DNA from: Nonomuraea jiangxiensis
GTDB taxonomy: Bacteria; Actinomycetota; Actinomycetes; Streptosporangiales; Streptosporangiaceae
Length of the DNA stretch: 64,000 bases
NCBI RefSeq assembly: GCF_900099965.1
Contig: NZ_FNDJ01000001.1
Span: 357,766 to 421,765, forward strand
Reading direction: 5' to 3'
This document shows, in pieces, positions 50,359 to 59,410 of the stretch. The notes beneath the pieces were generated by a model. It was given only the letters and a program-made list of their open reading frames with translations. It ran no database searches and was not told where the DNA came from. Numbering within the stretch: the first letter of the stretch is position 1; every line of letters begins with the position of its first letter. Position numbers and translations under genes: made by a program.

Positions 50359-51836
50359 TGCTCGACGTACAACTCGGAGAGGTGCTCGGCGGCGACCCCG
50401 CGGGGGTCGGCGAGGCGCTCGACCTGGTGACGGGGTTCGATGGCGCGCTCGCGCTCGGGTTGGCTCGGCTCGGGGAGGAGTCGGGCGCGGCGCTGGCGGC
50501 GTTGGCGGGCGGGCTGGCGGCCGGTCCGATGGGTGAGCGGCTGGGCGAGGCCGTGGAGAAGGTGGCGGCGGGGTCGGTCGGCGACGAGCACCTGGCGGTG
50601 CTGGCGGGCGGCCGGGCCGCGCTGTTCGGCGCGATCCACGACGCCCTGCTCGGCCGCCTCGACGAGGCACTCGGCCGCACCCGCTCCCCCTGGCCCGTCG
50701 TAGGGGAGGCCCCCGCACAGGACGCTTCCGCAGAGGACGCCTCAGCACAGGATGCCTCAGCACAGGATGCCTCCGCGCAGGGCGGTGACCTGGCCACAGG
50801 GACAGGTGGCAATGCGGAGCAGTTGCTCGGTGGGGTGCGGGTCTGGTTACGGGAGCTGGCCATCGTCGGCTGGCGCGGCGTGGACCACGACCTGCTGTCC
50901 GCCGCCGACCAGACGATCGAGGCGCTGCTGGCCCAGCCCGCGCTGCGCGGACTCGCGGTGCTGCTCGACGGCCTGACGGCGGAGCTGCGTGCCTCGTCCC
51001 CGGTCGCCACGATGGAGCACCTGCCCGCCCGCCGGTGGGCCGACCTGTGGACGCGCGCCCTGCTGCTGTCCCAGCGGGGCCCGTGGCACGGTGGAGGCGC
51101 GGAGCGGGTGTCCGGGCGGCTGCTGGTCCTCGGGGCCGACGTGCACGAGCATGCCACCGTCGTGCGGGTGCAGGTCCACGGCATCCTGGAGCCCGCCGGC
51201 GGCGCCCCCTCCAGGCTCGTACGCACGAGCGTGGCCGCGGCCAAGGTGGACACCATCGTCGGCCCGGCCGTGTGGGGGCTGCTGGGCGGCCATCCCGTGC
51301 TGCTGACCGCGCTGGCCGAGCACCGCACCGTCGAGATCGCGGACATGCCGCTGCTGCCCGGCGGCGACCTGGTGTGGTACGACGACCGGGCCAGGACGGG
51401 CGAGGAGGCTGACCCGTTCGCGACCGCGCGGGTCCAGCTCGCCGCCGCCGTCGCGCCCTCCGCCGCGCCGCTCGACCGCCATCCGGTACGCATCGCCGAG
51501 CCGGTCCTGATCGAGGGCTACAAGACCGACGGCCGGACGCTCGATCTGGGCGGCAACACGCTCACCGTCGACCTCGACCGCTTGCCGGCCTGCGGGCCGC
51601 TCACGCCCGAGCTGGTCGCGGCCTCCTCCGCCTGCCTCGGGCTGATGCGCTGGGACGGCCAGTGGTCGCTGCAACCGCTGGCGGTGCAGGCCACGGTCAA
51701 GAAGAAGCCCGTCACGGTGCACAACGGTGACTGGGCCCTCGGCCCCACCGACCCCAAGGTGGTCAAGGCCCTGGCCAAGTCCGGCGACGCGGTCGCCGTG
51801 CTGCGCGAGCGGGCGGGACGGCTGCTGCGCCGATGA
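50358..51836 (+). CDS. Unknown protein of the MoxR/VWA operon
   Basis: 492 residues, not recognised. The N-terminal 115 residues are Ala/Leu-rich and helical (EALDLVTGFDGALALGLARL). A spacer of four AQDAS-type repeats follows (15-bp DNA repeat at 50715-50774). A larger domain from about residue 150 contains VWLRELAIVGWRGVDHDLLS, DLWTRALLLSQRG, the strands SGRLLVLGADVHEHATVV, HPVRIAEPVLIEGYKTDG and WSLQPLAVQATVKKKP. No signal peptide or membrane helix. Position between SWIM-like and VWA genes, with overlapping starts and stops, makes it a probable obligate subunit. It could be the third partner of a ternary VWA-MoxR system, but this is inference. Confidence 0.75.
   Translation: MLDVQLGEVLGGDPAGVGEALDLVTGFDGALALGLARLGEESGAALAALAGGLAAGPMGERLGEAVEKVAAGSVGDEHLAVLAGGRAALFGAIHDALLGRLDEALGRTRSPWPVVGEAPAQDASAEDASAQDASAQDASAQGGDLATGTGGNAEQLLGGVRVWLRELAIVGWRGVDHDLLSAADQTIEALLAQPALRGLAVLLDGLTAELRASSPVATMEHLPARRWADLWTRALLLSQRGPWHGGGAERVSGRLLVLGADVHEHATVVRVQVHGILEPAGGAPSRLVRTSVAAAKVDTIVGPAVWGLLGGHPVLLTALAEHRTVEIADMPLLPGGDLVWYDDRARTGEEADPFATARVQLAAAVAPSAAPLDRHPVRIAEPVLIEGYKTDGRTLDLGGNTLTVDLDRLPACGPLTPELVAASSACLGLMRWDGQWSLQPLAVQATVKKKPVTVHNGDWALGPTDPKVVKALAKSGDAVAVLRERAGRLLRR
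50715..50774. repeat. 15-bp tandem repeat in the unknown MoxR-operon gene
   Basis: Four copies of a 15-bp unit (GCACAGGATGCCTCA and variants) encoding AQDAS or AEDAS. Confidence 0.9.
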
Positions 51837-53155
51837 CCGAATCCCCGACGAACGACAGCGAATCCCCGGCGGGCAAGGACGAGGCCCGGCGGCAGGTGCT
51901 CTACTGGCGGCTGCTGTCGCGGCTGTTCGGCGCCGACGAGCAGCCCGCCCTGGAGACGGCCAGCGTGGCCGTCGTGGACGACCTCGGCCTGCCGCCCGCG
52001 CTCCTCGACCCCGGCGTGTCCGTGGACAACCTGGTCCAGCGGTTCCCCGAACTGGGCGCCGAGCTGCAGGACCTGATGGCGGACAAGGAGCACGAGGACG
52101 GCGCCGAGGTGCGCCGCGCGGCCCTGGTCTCCAAGCTGCTGCTCAACGTGTTCGACACCGGCTCGGGCAACGTCACCGCCACCCAGCTCGAACGCTGGAA
52201 GCAGGACGCGGCCTGGTTCGAGCGCGGCATGGGCTGCGAGCCCGGCGGCCTGCGCCACAGCCCGGGCGACGAGGACCTGGCCGCCTGGCTGGCCTCGATG
52301 GAAGGCGACCTGGTCAAACGCATGCACCTGCGCGAGGTGCTGGCCGATCCGGCCCTGGCCAGGCAGCTCACACCGAGCATGTCGCTCATCGAGCAGCTCC
52401 TGCGCGACAAGTCCAACCTGTCAGGCGTGGCGCTGGCCAACGCCAAGGCGCTGATCCGCAAGTTCGTGGAAGAAGTCGCCCAGGTGCTGCGCACGCAGGT
52501 GGAGAAGACCAGCGTGGGCGTCATCGACCGGTCGGTGCCGCCGAAGCGGGTCTTCCGCAACCTCGACGTCGAGCGCACCATCTGGAAGAACCTCACCAAC
52601 TGGAGCCCCGAGGACGAGCGGCTCTACGTGGACAGGCTCTACTACAAGCAGACCGCCCGCCGTACGACCCCGGCCCGCATGATCGTGGTCGTCGACCAGT
52701 CGGGCTCGATGGTGGACGCGATGGTCAACTGCACCATCCTGGCGTCGATCTTCTCCGGGCTGCCCAAGGTGGACGTCCACCTGATCGCCTACGACACCCG
52801 GGCGCTCGACCTGACGCCGTGGGTGCACGACCCGTTCGAGGTGCTGCTGCGTACCACGCTCGGCGGGGGCACCGACGGCACGGTCGCGATGGCGCTGGCC
52901 CGGCCGAAGATCGCCGATCCGCGCAACACCGTGATGGTGTGGATCTCCGACTTCTACGACAGGCGATCGCTGATCAACGACTTCGAGGCGATACACCGCT
53001 CGGGGGTCAAGTTCATCCCCGTCGGCTCGGTCAACAGCTCCGGCCACCAGAGCGTCGACCCGTGGTACCGCCAGAGACTCAAGGACCTGGGCACCCCGGT
53101 GCTGTCCGGCCACATCCGCAAGCTCGTCTTCGAGCTCAAGAACTTCCTCACCTAG
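51833..53155 (+). CDS. VWA domain protein, MoxR partner
   Basis: 440 residues. A helical N-terminal region of about 280 residues (VLYWRLLSRLFGADEQP; LIEQLLRDKSNLSG; DVERTIWKNLTNWSPEDERL) precedes a von Willebrand A domain with an intact metal site: DQSGSMV (DxSxS), the Thr in TTLGGGTDGTVAM, and Asp in VWISDFYD. No signal peptide, so it acts inside the cell. VWA proteins of this kind are adaptors that link a MoxR ATPase to its substrate, as in cobalt chelatase and CoxE/NorD systems. Start overlaps the upstream stop (ATGA at 51833); the MoxR gene follows 11 bases on. Confidence 0.9.
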   Translation: MTESPTNDSESPAGKDEARRQVLYWRLLSRLFGADEQPALETASVAVVDDLGLPPALLDPGVSVDNLVQRFPELGAELQDLMADKEHEDGAEVRRAALVSKLLLNVFDTGSGNVTATQLERWKQDAAWFERGMGCEPGGLRHSPGDEDLAAWLASMEGDLVKRMHLREVLADPALARQLTPSMSLIEQLLRDKSNLSGVALANAKALIRKFVEEVAQVLRTQVEKTSVGVIDRSVPPKRVFRNLDVERTIWKNLTNWSPEDERLYVDRLYYKQTARRTTPARMIVVVDQSGSMVDAMVNCTILASIFSGLPKVDVHLIAYDTRALDLTPWVHDPFEVLLRTTLGGGTDGTVAMALARPKIADPRNTVMVWISDFYDRRSLINDFEAIHRSGVKFIPVGSVNSSGHQSVDPWYRQRLKDLGTPVLSGHIRKLVFELKNFLT

Positions 53156-53166
53156 GAGACCCCGAC

Positions 53167-54282
53167 ATGAGTGACGATATGCTGCGCGCCCCCGCAGAGG
53201 TGAAGTACGCGGAGGAGCTCGACTGGCTGGAGTCGATCGACGACGGCCCCAAGCCGTTCTCGTGGCGGCTCAGCCCCCGCATGATCAGGCTGTTCATCCT
53301 CGGCTCCGAACGCTCCGACGGCCTCGACCGCGAGATCCCGCAGAAGTGGTTCGGCGACCGCAGCTTCGTCGAGCGCAGCATCGTGACCCTGGCCTCGGAC
53401 CGGGGCCTGCTGCTGATCGGCGACCCTGGCACGGGCAAGAGCTGGCTGGCCGAGCTGCTGTCGGCCGCCATCTCCCGCAACTCCACCCTCGTGGTCCAGG
53501 GCACGGCGGGCACCACGGAAGACCACATCAAATACTCGTGGAACGTCTCCATGGTCATCGCCAAGGGCCAGTCCCGCCAGTCCATGATCCCCTCGCCGAT
53601 CATGACGGCGATGGAGCGGGGCGTGATCGGCCGGTTCGAGGAGCTGACCCGCTCGACCAGCGACGTCCAGGACGCGCTCATCTCGATCCTGTCGGAGAAG
53701 TACGTCTCCATCCCCGAGCTCGACGACGACAACATCGTCTTCGCCCAGCCCGGCTTCTCCATCATCGCCACCGCCAACAGCCGTGACCGGGGCGTCAACG
53801 ACCTGTCGTCGGCCCTCAAGCGCCGCTTCAACTTCGTCCGCATCCCCGTGGTGACGAACAAGAAGAGCGAGGCGGAGATCGTCCGCTTCCGTACGGAGGA
53901 GCTGCTGCGCCGGCACCGCATCGAGCTGGACCTGCCGCCCACACTGCTGGACATCCTGCTGCAGAGCTTCGCCGACCTGCGCTCGGCGGCGGCCGCGGCC
54001 ACCAGCGACGACGAGAAGATGGAGTCGGCGCTGTCCACCGCCGAGCAGATCGGCGTGCTGGAGGACGCCATCCTGCACAGCCACTTCTTCGGCGACCGCA
54101 CCCTGCGCGCGCAGACGCTGGCCGGCTCGCTGGTCGGTTCGCTGGCCCGGCGCAGCCCCGAGGACCTGGCGATCCTCAACAAGTACTGGCACGGCGTGGT
54201 CGAGCCGCGCAGCAAGAAGGCCGGCGGCGAGTGGCCGGAGTTCCTCGAAGGCGGCCGCGAGGCCATCGCCACGCTCTCATGA
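53167..54282 (+). CDS. MoxR-type AAA+ ATPase
   Basis: 371 residues, ATG 53167 with AGGAG upstream. Walker A GDPGTGKSWLAELL; the Walker B position reads GRFEELTRS, with Glu where an Asp-Glu pair is usual; sensor 1 in FSIIATANSRDRGVND and Arg finger in SALKRRFNFVRIP. The C-terminal lid is helical, and KYWHGVVEPRSKKAGG may bind the partner. MoxR ATPases remodel or insert cofactors into protein complexes with VWA partners. The stop overlaps the next gene (ATGA at 54279). Confidence 0.92.
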   Translation: MSDDMLRAPAEVKYAEELDWLESIDDGPKPFSWRLSPRMIRLFILGSERSDGLDREIPQKWFGDRSFVERSIVTLASDRGLLLIGDPGTGKSWLAELLSAAISRNSTLVVQGTAGTTEDHIKYSWNVSMVIAKGQSRQSMIPSPIMTAMERGVIGRFEELTRSTSDVQDALISILSEKYVSIPELDDDNIVFAQPGFSIIATANSRDRGVNDLSSALKRRFNFVRIPVVTNKKSEAEIVRFRTEELLRRHRIELDLPPTLLDILLQSFADLRSAAAAATSDDEKMESALSTAEQIGVLEDAILHSHFFGDRTLRAQTLAGSLVGSLARRSPEDLAILNKYWHGVVEPRSKKAGGEWPEFLEGGREAIATLS

Positions 54283-57044
54283 TCGACCAGCCGAGCCCGT
54301 TCGGCTCGCTCCGCGAGCAGCTCCTGGACGCCGCGGCGACGTTCGCGGGCGGTCCCGTGGCCGTGTCGGACCTGCTGTCCGGCCTGGTCGACGACGTGGA
54401 CCGGGCGCTGCGCGAGGAGCTGGAGATCTTCCCGGTCTGCCATCACTCGCCGGCCTCCGCGCTGGCCATGGTGCGCCGGCTGCGGGAGAAGCAGCCGAAG
54501 GTCATCTACCTGGAGTTGTGCGAGGACCTGCAGCCGCTGCTGACCGAGCTGCGCAACTGCAAGCTGCCGGTGGCGGTGCAGGCGTTCGCGACCAGCCTCG
54601 ACGGCTTCCCCAAGGCGTGGGCGCCGCTCAGCGTGGTGGCGCCCATCACGGAGGCGTCGGCCGAGTACCAGGCCATCTCCTACGCGCTCGAAACGCCGGG
54701 CGTGGAGCTGGTGCTGGTCGACCGCTCGTCCGACCACGTCTTCCAGTGGATGCCGAAGGAGCAGCCCGCCAGGGACAAGGACCGCGAAGAGGAGGCCGGC
54801 CTGCACGGCGACGCGGTGGGCGTCGAGATCGGCGACCTGCGCCCGCGCTTCGCCGAGCTGGAGGAGCACCTGCTGCACCACGGCAAGGTGCGCCACTGGT
54901 CCGAGTGGTGGGACCAGTACGTCGAGCAGCCGCTCTCCGGCGCGGACTACGACACCTACCGCCAGGTGATGGTGCTGATCGGCAGCCTGTTCCGGCGCCT
55001 CGGCCACGACCGGGACCGGCTGGCCGTGGACGAGGACCGCGAGCGCTACATGTGGACCAGGATGCGCGAGCACCTGTCCGCCACCGGCGCCGACCCCGCC
55101 GGCTGCCTGTACGTCTGCGGCGCCTTCCACGCCGCCAGCCGCGTCGAGCAGTTCGGCCTGAAGTCCACGGCCGCCTTCGAGATCACCCCGCGCACGGCCA
55201 CGAAATGGCTGTACGGGCTCATCCCGTCCAGCCACTCGGCCATCGAGGCCCAGTTCGGGCTGGCCTCCGGCTCGGTGTCGATCGCGGCGGCGACCTGGGC
55301 CAAGGCGCTGGCCCGCGACCGGCTGACCCCGTTCCGGCTGGCCGGGCAGCAGGGCACGCGCCGGCGGGTGGCCAAGCTGCCCGCGCCCGTGCCCAGGGCG
55401 CAGGTGGCCGACAAGCTGACCGGGTTCCTGTCCGCACCGCCCGCCCTGGACGGCCTGGACGAGGCCGAGCTGCTCGGCTGGTCCGTCGACATCGTCCGGC
55501 TGGCCCGCCGCAACGGCTACCTGGCCAGCACCGCCGACGCCATCGCCGTGTTCGAGACCTCGATCCTGCTGGCCGGCATGCGCAACCGGGCCAGGCCCAC
55601 CCCGTACGACTTCCAGGACGCGGCCGTCACCTGCATCGAGAAGGACGTCGTACCGGGCCGTCGTGACGTGCGGCGGCTGTGCGAGATCCTGCTCGGCGGC
55701 GACCGGGTCGGCGAGGTCGGCTACGACGCGCTGCCGCCGCTGGCCAGGGACGTCTACGACCGGCTCGCACCGCTCGGCCTGGACCTGCAGAAACGCACGA
55801 TCCAGCGGGCCCTGCTGGACCTGAACGCCGACCCGGAGCTGGTGCCCTGCTCCGACCTGCTGTGGATGCTGCGCTACCTGCTGCCGTCCGACGCCGTCCG
55901 CCCGATCATGGGCGAGCGCCGGCTGGGGGAGCGCTCGATCCAGGAGAGCTGGGACCTGTCGCTGGGGCGCAACCAGCGCGCGATCATCGAGCTCGGCTAC
56001 GAGGGCGTCACCATCGAGCAGGTCCTGGAGATGCGGCTGCGGCGTGCCGTGCAGGCCCCCGAGGCCACCGCGGCGGTCGCGCTGGCGGCGGTCGAGGACG
56101 CGGTGCTCTTCCTGGGCAGCAGGCGGTTCGCCGACGAGCTCGGGGCGCGGGCGGTGGAGCTGCTCGCGGCGGAGCGGACCGTGGACGACGCGCCCGAGGT
56201 GCTGCGCAGGATCCGCCGTCTGCTGGCCTACTACCGGGCACACGAGCCGGAGCTGCCGGCCTGGTGCGAGGCGTTCGTGACCGCCGGCTACGCGCATTAC
56301 TGCACATTGCTGCCGACGGCGTTCGTGGCCGACGACACGGGCGTGCGGCAGGTGGGGGCCATGCTGGGGTTCCTGTTCACGATGGAGAGCCTGGCGCTGG
56401 CGCTGGGCTGTGACCGGGCCCAGCTCGAACTGGCGGTGCAGCAGTCGCATCCGGAGGAGCCGGCCAAGGTGGCGCTGCTGTGGGTCGCGCGCAACCAGCT
56501 CGGGCTGCTGCCGCTGGCCGAGCTGCGCTCGCGCTGCGACGAGCTGCTCGCCAACCCGCTGGTGATCTCGTCGTTCCCGCACTACATCACGGGGTTCGTC
56601 CAGGCCGTGGAGCTGGCTCCCGGGCTGTCGGGGTTCGTGGTGGAGGTGATCTCGAAGGCGTTCGGGCGGCTGCCCGACCGGGTGCTGCTGCCCTGCCTGC
56701 CGAAGCTGGTCACGACGTTGCGGGATCAGGCGGGCGAGCTGATGCCGGGGCTCGTCCGCGAGGCCGGGCGTACGTTCCCCGGCTCGCTGGCGGCCCTGGA
56801 CGCCTGGGTGCCGCCGTGGTCGGCGCGTCCCGAGCCGGTCGCGGCGCGCCCGGCGCCGGTGGCGTCGGGGCCGGTGACCGAGCTGCTCGTCGGGCACCCG
56901 GCGGCCTGCGACGCTGTGGCCGCGCTGCTCGGCTGTACGGGGGAGTGGCACGCTCCCGGCGGCGCCGAGCATCCCGAGGTCAGCGCCCTGCTGGCCGGCC
57001 ATCCGGAGCCCGCCCTGGCGGTGGCGGCCCTGCTCGGCGGATAG
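54279..57044 (+). CDS. DUF5682-like large protein of the MoxR/VWA operon
   Basis: 921 residues. The N-terminal third has IFPVCHHSPASALAMVRRL (residues about 50-68), KVIYLELCEDLQPLL and, about residue 278, YVCGAFHAASRVEQ. This spacing of a His-pair motif and a GxxH motif is that of DUF5682 and recalls the EreA/ChaN/TIKI metal-dependent hydrolase fold; catalysis is unproven. The rest is helical and rich in Leu/Arg, with TPYDFQDAAVTCIEKDVVPG typical of DUF5682. The last 90 residues are Pro/Ala-rich with duplicated GHPAACDAVAALLG / GHPEPALAVAALLG units. Likely the largest subunit or effector of the five-gene system. Confidence 0.8.
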   Translation: MIDQPSPFGSLREQLLDAAATFAGGPVAVSDLLSGLVDDVDRALREELEIFPVCHHSPASALAMVRRLREKQPKVIYLELCEDLQPLLTELRNCKLPVAVQAFATSLDGFPKAWAPLSVVAPITEASAEYQAISYALETPGVELVLVDRSSDHVFQWMPKEQPARDKDREEEAGLHGDAVGVEIGDLRPRFAELEEHLLHHGKVRHWSEWWDQYVEQPLSGADYDTYRQVMVLIGSLFRRLGHDRDRLAVDEDRERYMWTRMREHLSATGADPAGCLYVCGAFHAASRVEQFGLKSTAAFEITPRTATKWLYGLIPSSHSAIEAQFGLASGSVSIAAATWAKALARDRLTPFRLAGQQGTRRRVAKLPAPVPRAQVADKLTGFLSAPPALDGLDEAELLGWSVDIVRLARRNGYLASTADAIAVFETSILLAGMRNRARPTPYDFQDAAVTCIEKDVVPGRRDVRRLCEILLGGDRVGEVGYDALPPLARDVYDRLAPLGLDLQKRTIQRALLDLNADPELVPCSDLLWMLRYLLPSDAVRPIMGERRLGERSIQESWDLSLGRNQRAIIELGYEGVTIEQVLEMRLRRAVQAPEATAAVALAAVEDAVLFLGSRRFADELGARAVELLAAERTVDDAPEVLRRIRRLLAYYRAHEPELPAWCEAFVTAGYAHYCTLLPTAFVADDTGVRQVGAMLGFLFTMESLALALGCDRAQLELAVQQSHPEEPAKVALLWVARNQLGLLPLAELRSRCDELLANPLVISSFPHYITGFVQAVELAPGLSGFVVEVISKAFGRLPDRVLLPCLPKLVTTLRDQAGELMPGLVREAGRTFPGSLAALDAWVPPWSARPEPVAARPAPVASGPVTELLVGHPAACDAVAALLGCTGEWHAPGGAEHPEVSALLAGHPEPALAVAALLGG

Positions 57045-57236
57045 CCGGTACGGCGGCCCGCTTCCTGGCGAGGCGGGCCGCCGTACCGGTGAATTGCCGA
57101 TGAATGAATGGAAGATGTTATTTCGGTGACGACCCTCGCCGGTCCTTTCATGTCGCTCTCTCGCGTCATCCATCACGGTCCCCGGAACCGTAGTATCCAG
57201 TGCTGAAACGGGTGCTGAATTGATGAGGTGGGGGCA

Positions 57237-59213
57237 TTGTCGCGTTCCCAGCCGGGAGAGGATCTCGGCCAGATCGCCGACTACCGGATCACCGGTTTTC
57301 TCGGCGAGGGCGGACAGGGTGCCGTCTACCGGGGTCTGAGCCCGTCCGGCGGGCAGGTCGCGATCAAGGTGCTGCACGACCGCCTGTCCGACGACACCGA
57401 GGCCCGGCGGCGGTTCTTCCGCCAGGTGGACCTGGCCCGCCGGGTCGCCCCCTTCTGCACCGCCCGGGTGCTCGACATGGGAATGCACGACGAGCGTCCT
57501 TACATCGTCAGCGAATACGTCTCGGGTGACTCCCTGGAGCGCGTGGTCAGGCGGGACGGGCCACGGACCGGAGGCGGGCTGGAGCGGCTGGCCATCGCGA
57601 CCGCGACCGCGCTCGCGGCCATCCACCGCGCCGGGGTCGTGCACCGCGACCTCAAGCCGGGCAACGTGATCCTCGGCCCCGAGGGGCCGGTCGTGATCGA
57701 CTTCGGCATCTCCCGCGCGCTCGACCACACCGCCACCATGGCGGGGGCGGTCGGCACGCCCGGTTACATGGCCCCTGAGCAGATCTCCGGCGAGCAGGTC
57801 GGTCCGGCCGCCGACGTGTTCAGCTGGGCCGCGACCATGGTGTTCGCGGCCACCGGGCGGCGCGCGTTCGCCGGTGAGTCGGTCCCGGCGGTGCTGCACG
57901 CCCTCCTGTACGACTCACCCGACCTGACCGGCGTCCCGCAGTCGCTGCTGCCGCTGGTGACGGCCTGCCTGGACAAGAATCCCGAACGCCGGCTCTCCGC
58001 CGACGACCTGGTCCGTACCCTGACCGGCGACGCGACCGCGCCCGTCAGCCCCGCACCGGCACCGGCCGACGGCCCCACGGTGCCCGCGCCCAGCCCCGCG
58101 CCGCGGCCCCGGCGGCGGCTGCCGCGTCGCGCCCTGGTGGCGGGCGGAGTGGCCGTGTGCGTCGCGGCGGCGGTCCTCGCGGTGTCCCTGTGGGCACAAC
58201 CACGCGGTACGACCCCCGTCCTCACGACGGCCACCGCCGCCACCGTCGCCGACGCGATTCCCGCGCTCGGCACGGAACTCGGCGACCCGCTGGCGGGCCA
58301 CACCAACGACGTACGGGCGGTGGCGGCCGTCGGCTCGCTGGATGGCGTGCCCATCACGCTGACCGGCTCCGACGACGAGACCGCCAGGATCTGGAACCTG
58401 CGAACGAACCAGCCCATCGGCCGGCCGCTCGCCGGCCACACGGAGTGGATCAGGTCGGTCGCCCTCGACCAGCTGGACGGCGCGCCGATCGCGATCACCG
58501 GGAGCGACGACGGCACCGCCCGCGTCTGGGACCTCACCACCGGGAAGTCCCGCGTCCTGGCCGGCCACCGCGGCGGCGTCAAGTCGGTCGCGACCGGCCG
58601 CATCGGCGGCCGGCACGTGGCCGTGACCGCCTCCGCCGACGGCACCGCCCGCGTGTGGGACCTGCGCTCGGGTGAGGAGTTCGGCGCGCCGCTGACCGGA
58701 CACCGGGGCGCGGTGTGGGCGGTGGCCGTGGCGCAGATCGGCGGGGCGCCCGTGGCGGTCACCGCGGGCGACGACGGGACCGTACGCATGTGGAGCCTGG
58801 ACGACCGCAAGCAGCTGGGCGAGCCGATGACCGGGCATCAGGGCTGGGTGCGTTCGGTGGCGATCGGCAACGTGGCGGGCAAGCCGGTGGCGATCACGGG
58901 CAGCGAGGACACCACCGTACGCGTCTGGGACCTGACCACGCGCAAGGAGCTCGGCCCGCCGCTCGCCGGGCACACCGGGGCGGTCTGGTCCGTCGCCGCC
59001 GCGAACCTGGGCGGCAAGCCGGTGGCCGTCTCGGGCGGCGAGGACAAGACGGTGCGCGTGTGGGACCTGACCACACGGAAGCCGCTCGGCACGCCGTTCA
59101 CCGGCCACGCCGACACCGTCTGGGCCGTGTCGGCGGGCCTGCTCGACGGCCACTCGATCGTGGTCAGCGGCAGCCGCGACCAGACCGCCCGCACCTGGAG
59201 CCTCGGCGGCTGA
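57237..59213 (+). CDS. Membrane Ser/Thr protein kinase with extracellular WD40 propeller
   Basis: 658 residues from TTG 57237, which has GAGGTGGGGG upstream; GTG 57228 would add three. Kinase residues 1-265: glycine loop GEGGQGAVYRG, Lys in VAIKVL, HRDLKPGN, DFGIS, APEQ. A Pro-rich linker and one membrane helix (ALVAGGVAVCVAAAVLAVSL, about residue 305) follow, then seven WD40 repeats (each GH...DGTARVWDL-like; the last closes with TARTWSLGG), enough for a complete seven-bladed propeller outside the membrane. It should phosphorylate Ser/Thr in response to something bound by the propeller. Own promoter region 57045-57236; co-function with the MoxR operon is only suggested by position. Confidence 0.92.
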   Translation: MSRSQPGEDLGQIADYRITGFLGEGGQGAVYRGLSPSGGQVAIKVLHDRLSDDTEARRRFFRQVDLARRVAPFCTARVLDMGMHDERPYIVSEYVSGDSLERVVRRDGPRTGGGLERLAIATATALAAIHRAGVVHRDLKPGNVILGPEGPVVIDFGISRALDHTATMAGAVGTPGYMAPEQISGEQVGPAADVFSWAATMVFAATGRRAFAGESVPAVLHALLYDSPDLTGVPQSLLPLVTACLDKNPERRLSADDLVRTLTGDATAPVSPAPAPADGPTVPAPSPAPRPRRRLPRRALVAGGVAVCVAAAVLAVSLWAQPRGTTPVLTTATAATVADAIPALGTELGDPLAGHTNDVRAVAAVGSLDGVPITLTGSDDETARIWNLRTNQPIGRPLAGHTEWIRSVALDQLDGAPIAITGSDDGTARVWDLTTGKSRVLAGHRGGVKSVATGRIGGRHVAVTASADGTARVWDLRSGEEFGAPLTGHRGAVWAVAVAQIGGAPVAVTAGDDGTVRMWSLDDRKQLGEPMTGHQGWVRSVAIGNVAGKPVAITGSEDTTVRVWDLTTRKELGPPLAGHTGAVWSVAAANLGGKPVAVSGGEDKTVRVWDLTTRKPLGTPFTGHADTVWAVSAGLLDGHSIVVSGSRDQTARTWSLGG

Positions 59214-59297
59214 GGGCCCCCTGACGGCGCCCGCTTGCTGACCGTGCCCGAAGGACCGGGCCTCGAGAGCCGTGCTCGGTGGCTCGCGACCGGCAGC

Positions 59298-59328
59298 CCG
59301 CGCAGGCCGGTCCGGCGGACCTGCGCGG
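59298..59328. terminator. Stem-loop after the kinase gene
   Basis: CCGCGCAGG (59298-59306) pairs with CCTGCGCGG (59320-59328) around 13 bases, 84 bases after the stop. No U tract. Confidence 0.6.
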
Positions 59329-59410
59329 TGTCCCTGCTGCCGGTGCCGCATCCCGCTCATGACCACGCTAGGCTGAGCCGTTCCGCCCCCCTCTTCTCTG
59401 GGAGTGTCGC

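Noticed and set aside
53148..57899. Open frame of 1583 codons on the minus strand
   Set aside because: It lies opposite the MoxR, DUF5682-like and kinase genes, has Arg/Gln/His-rich shadow composition and no domain; high GC explains its length.
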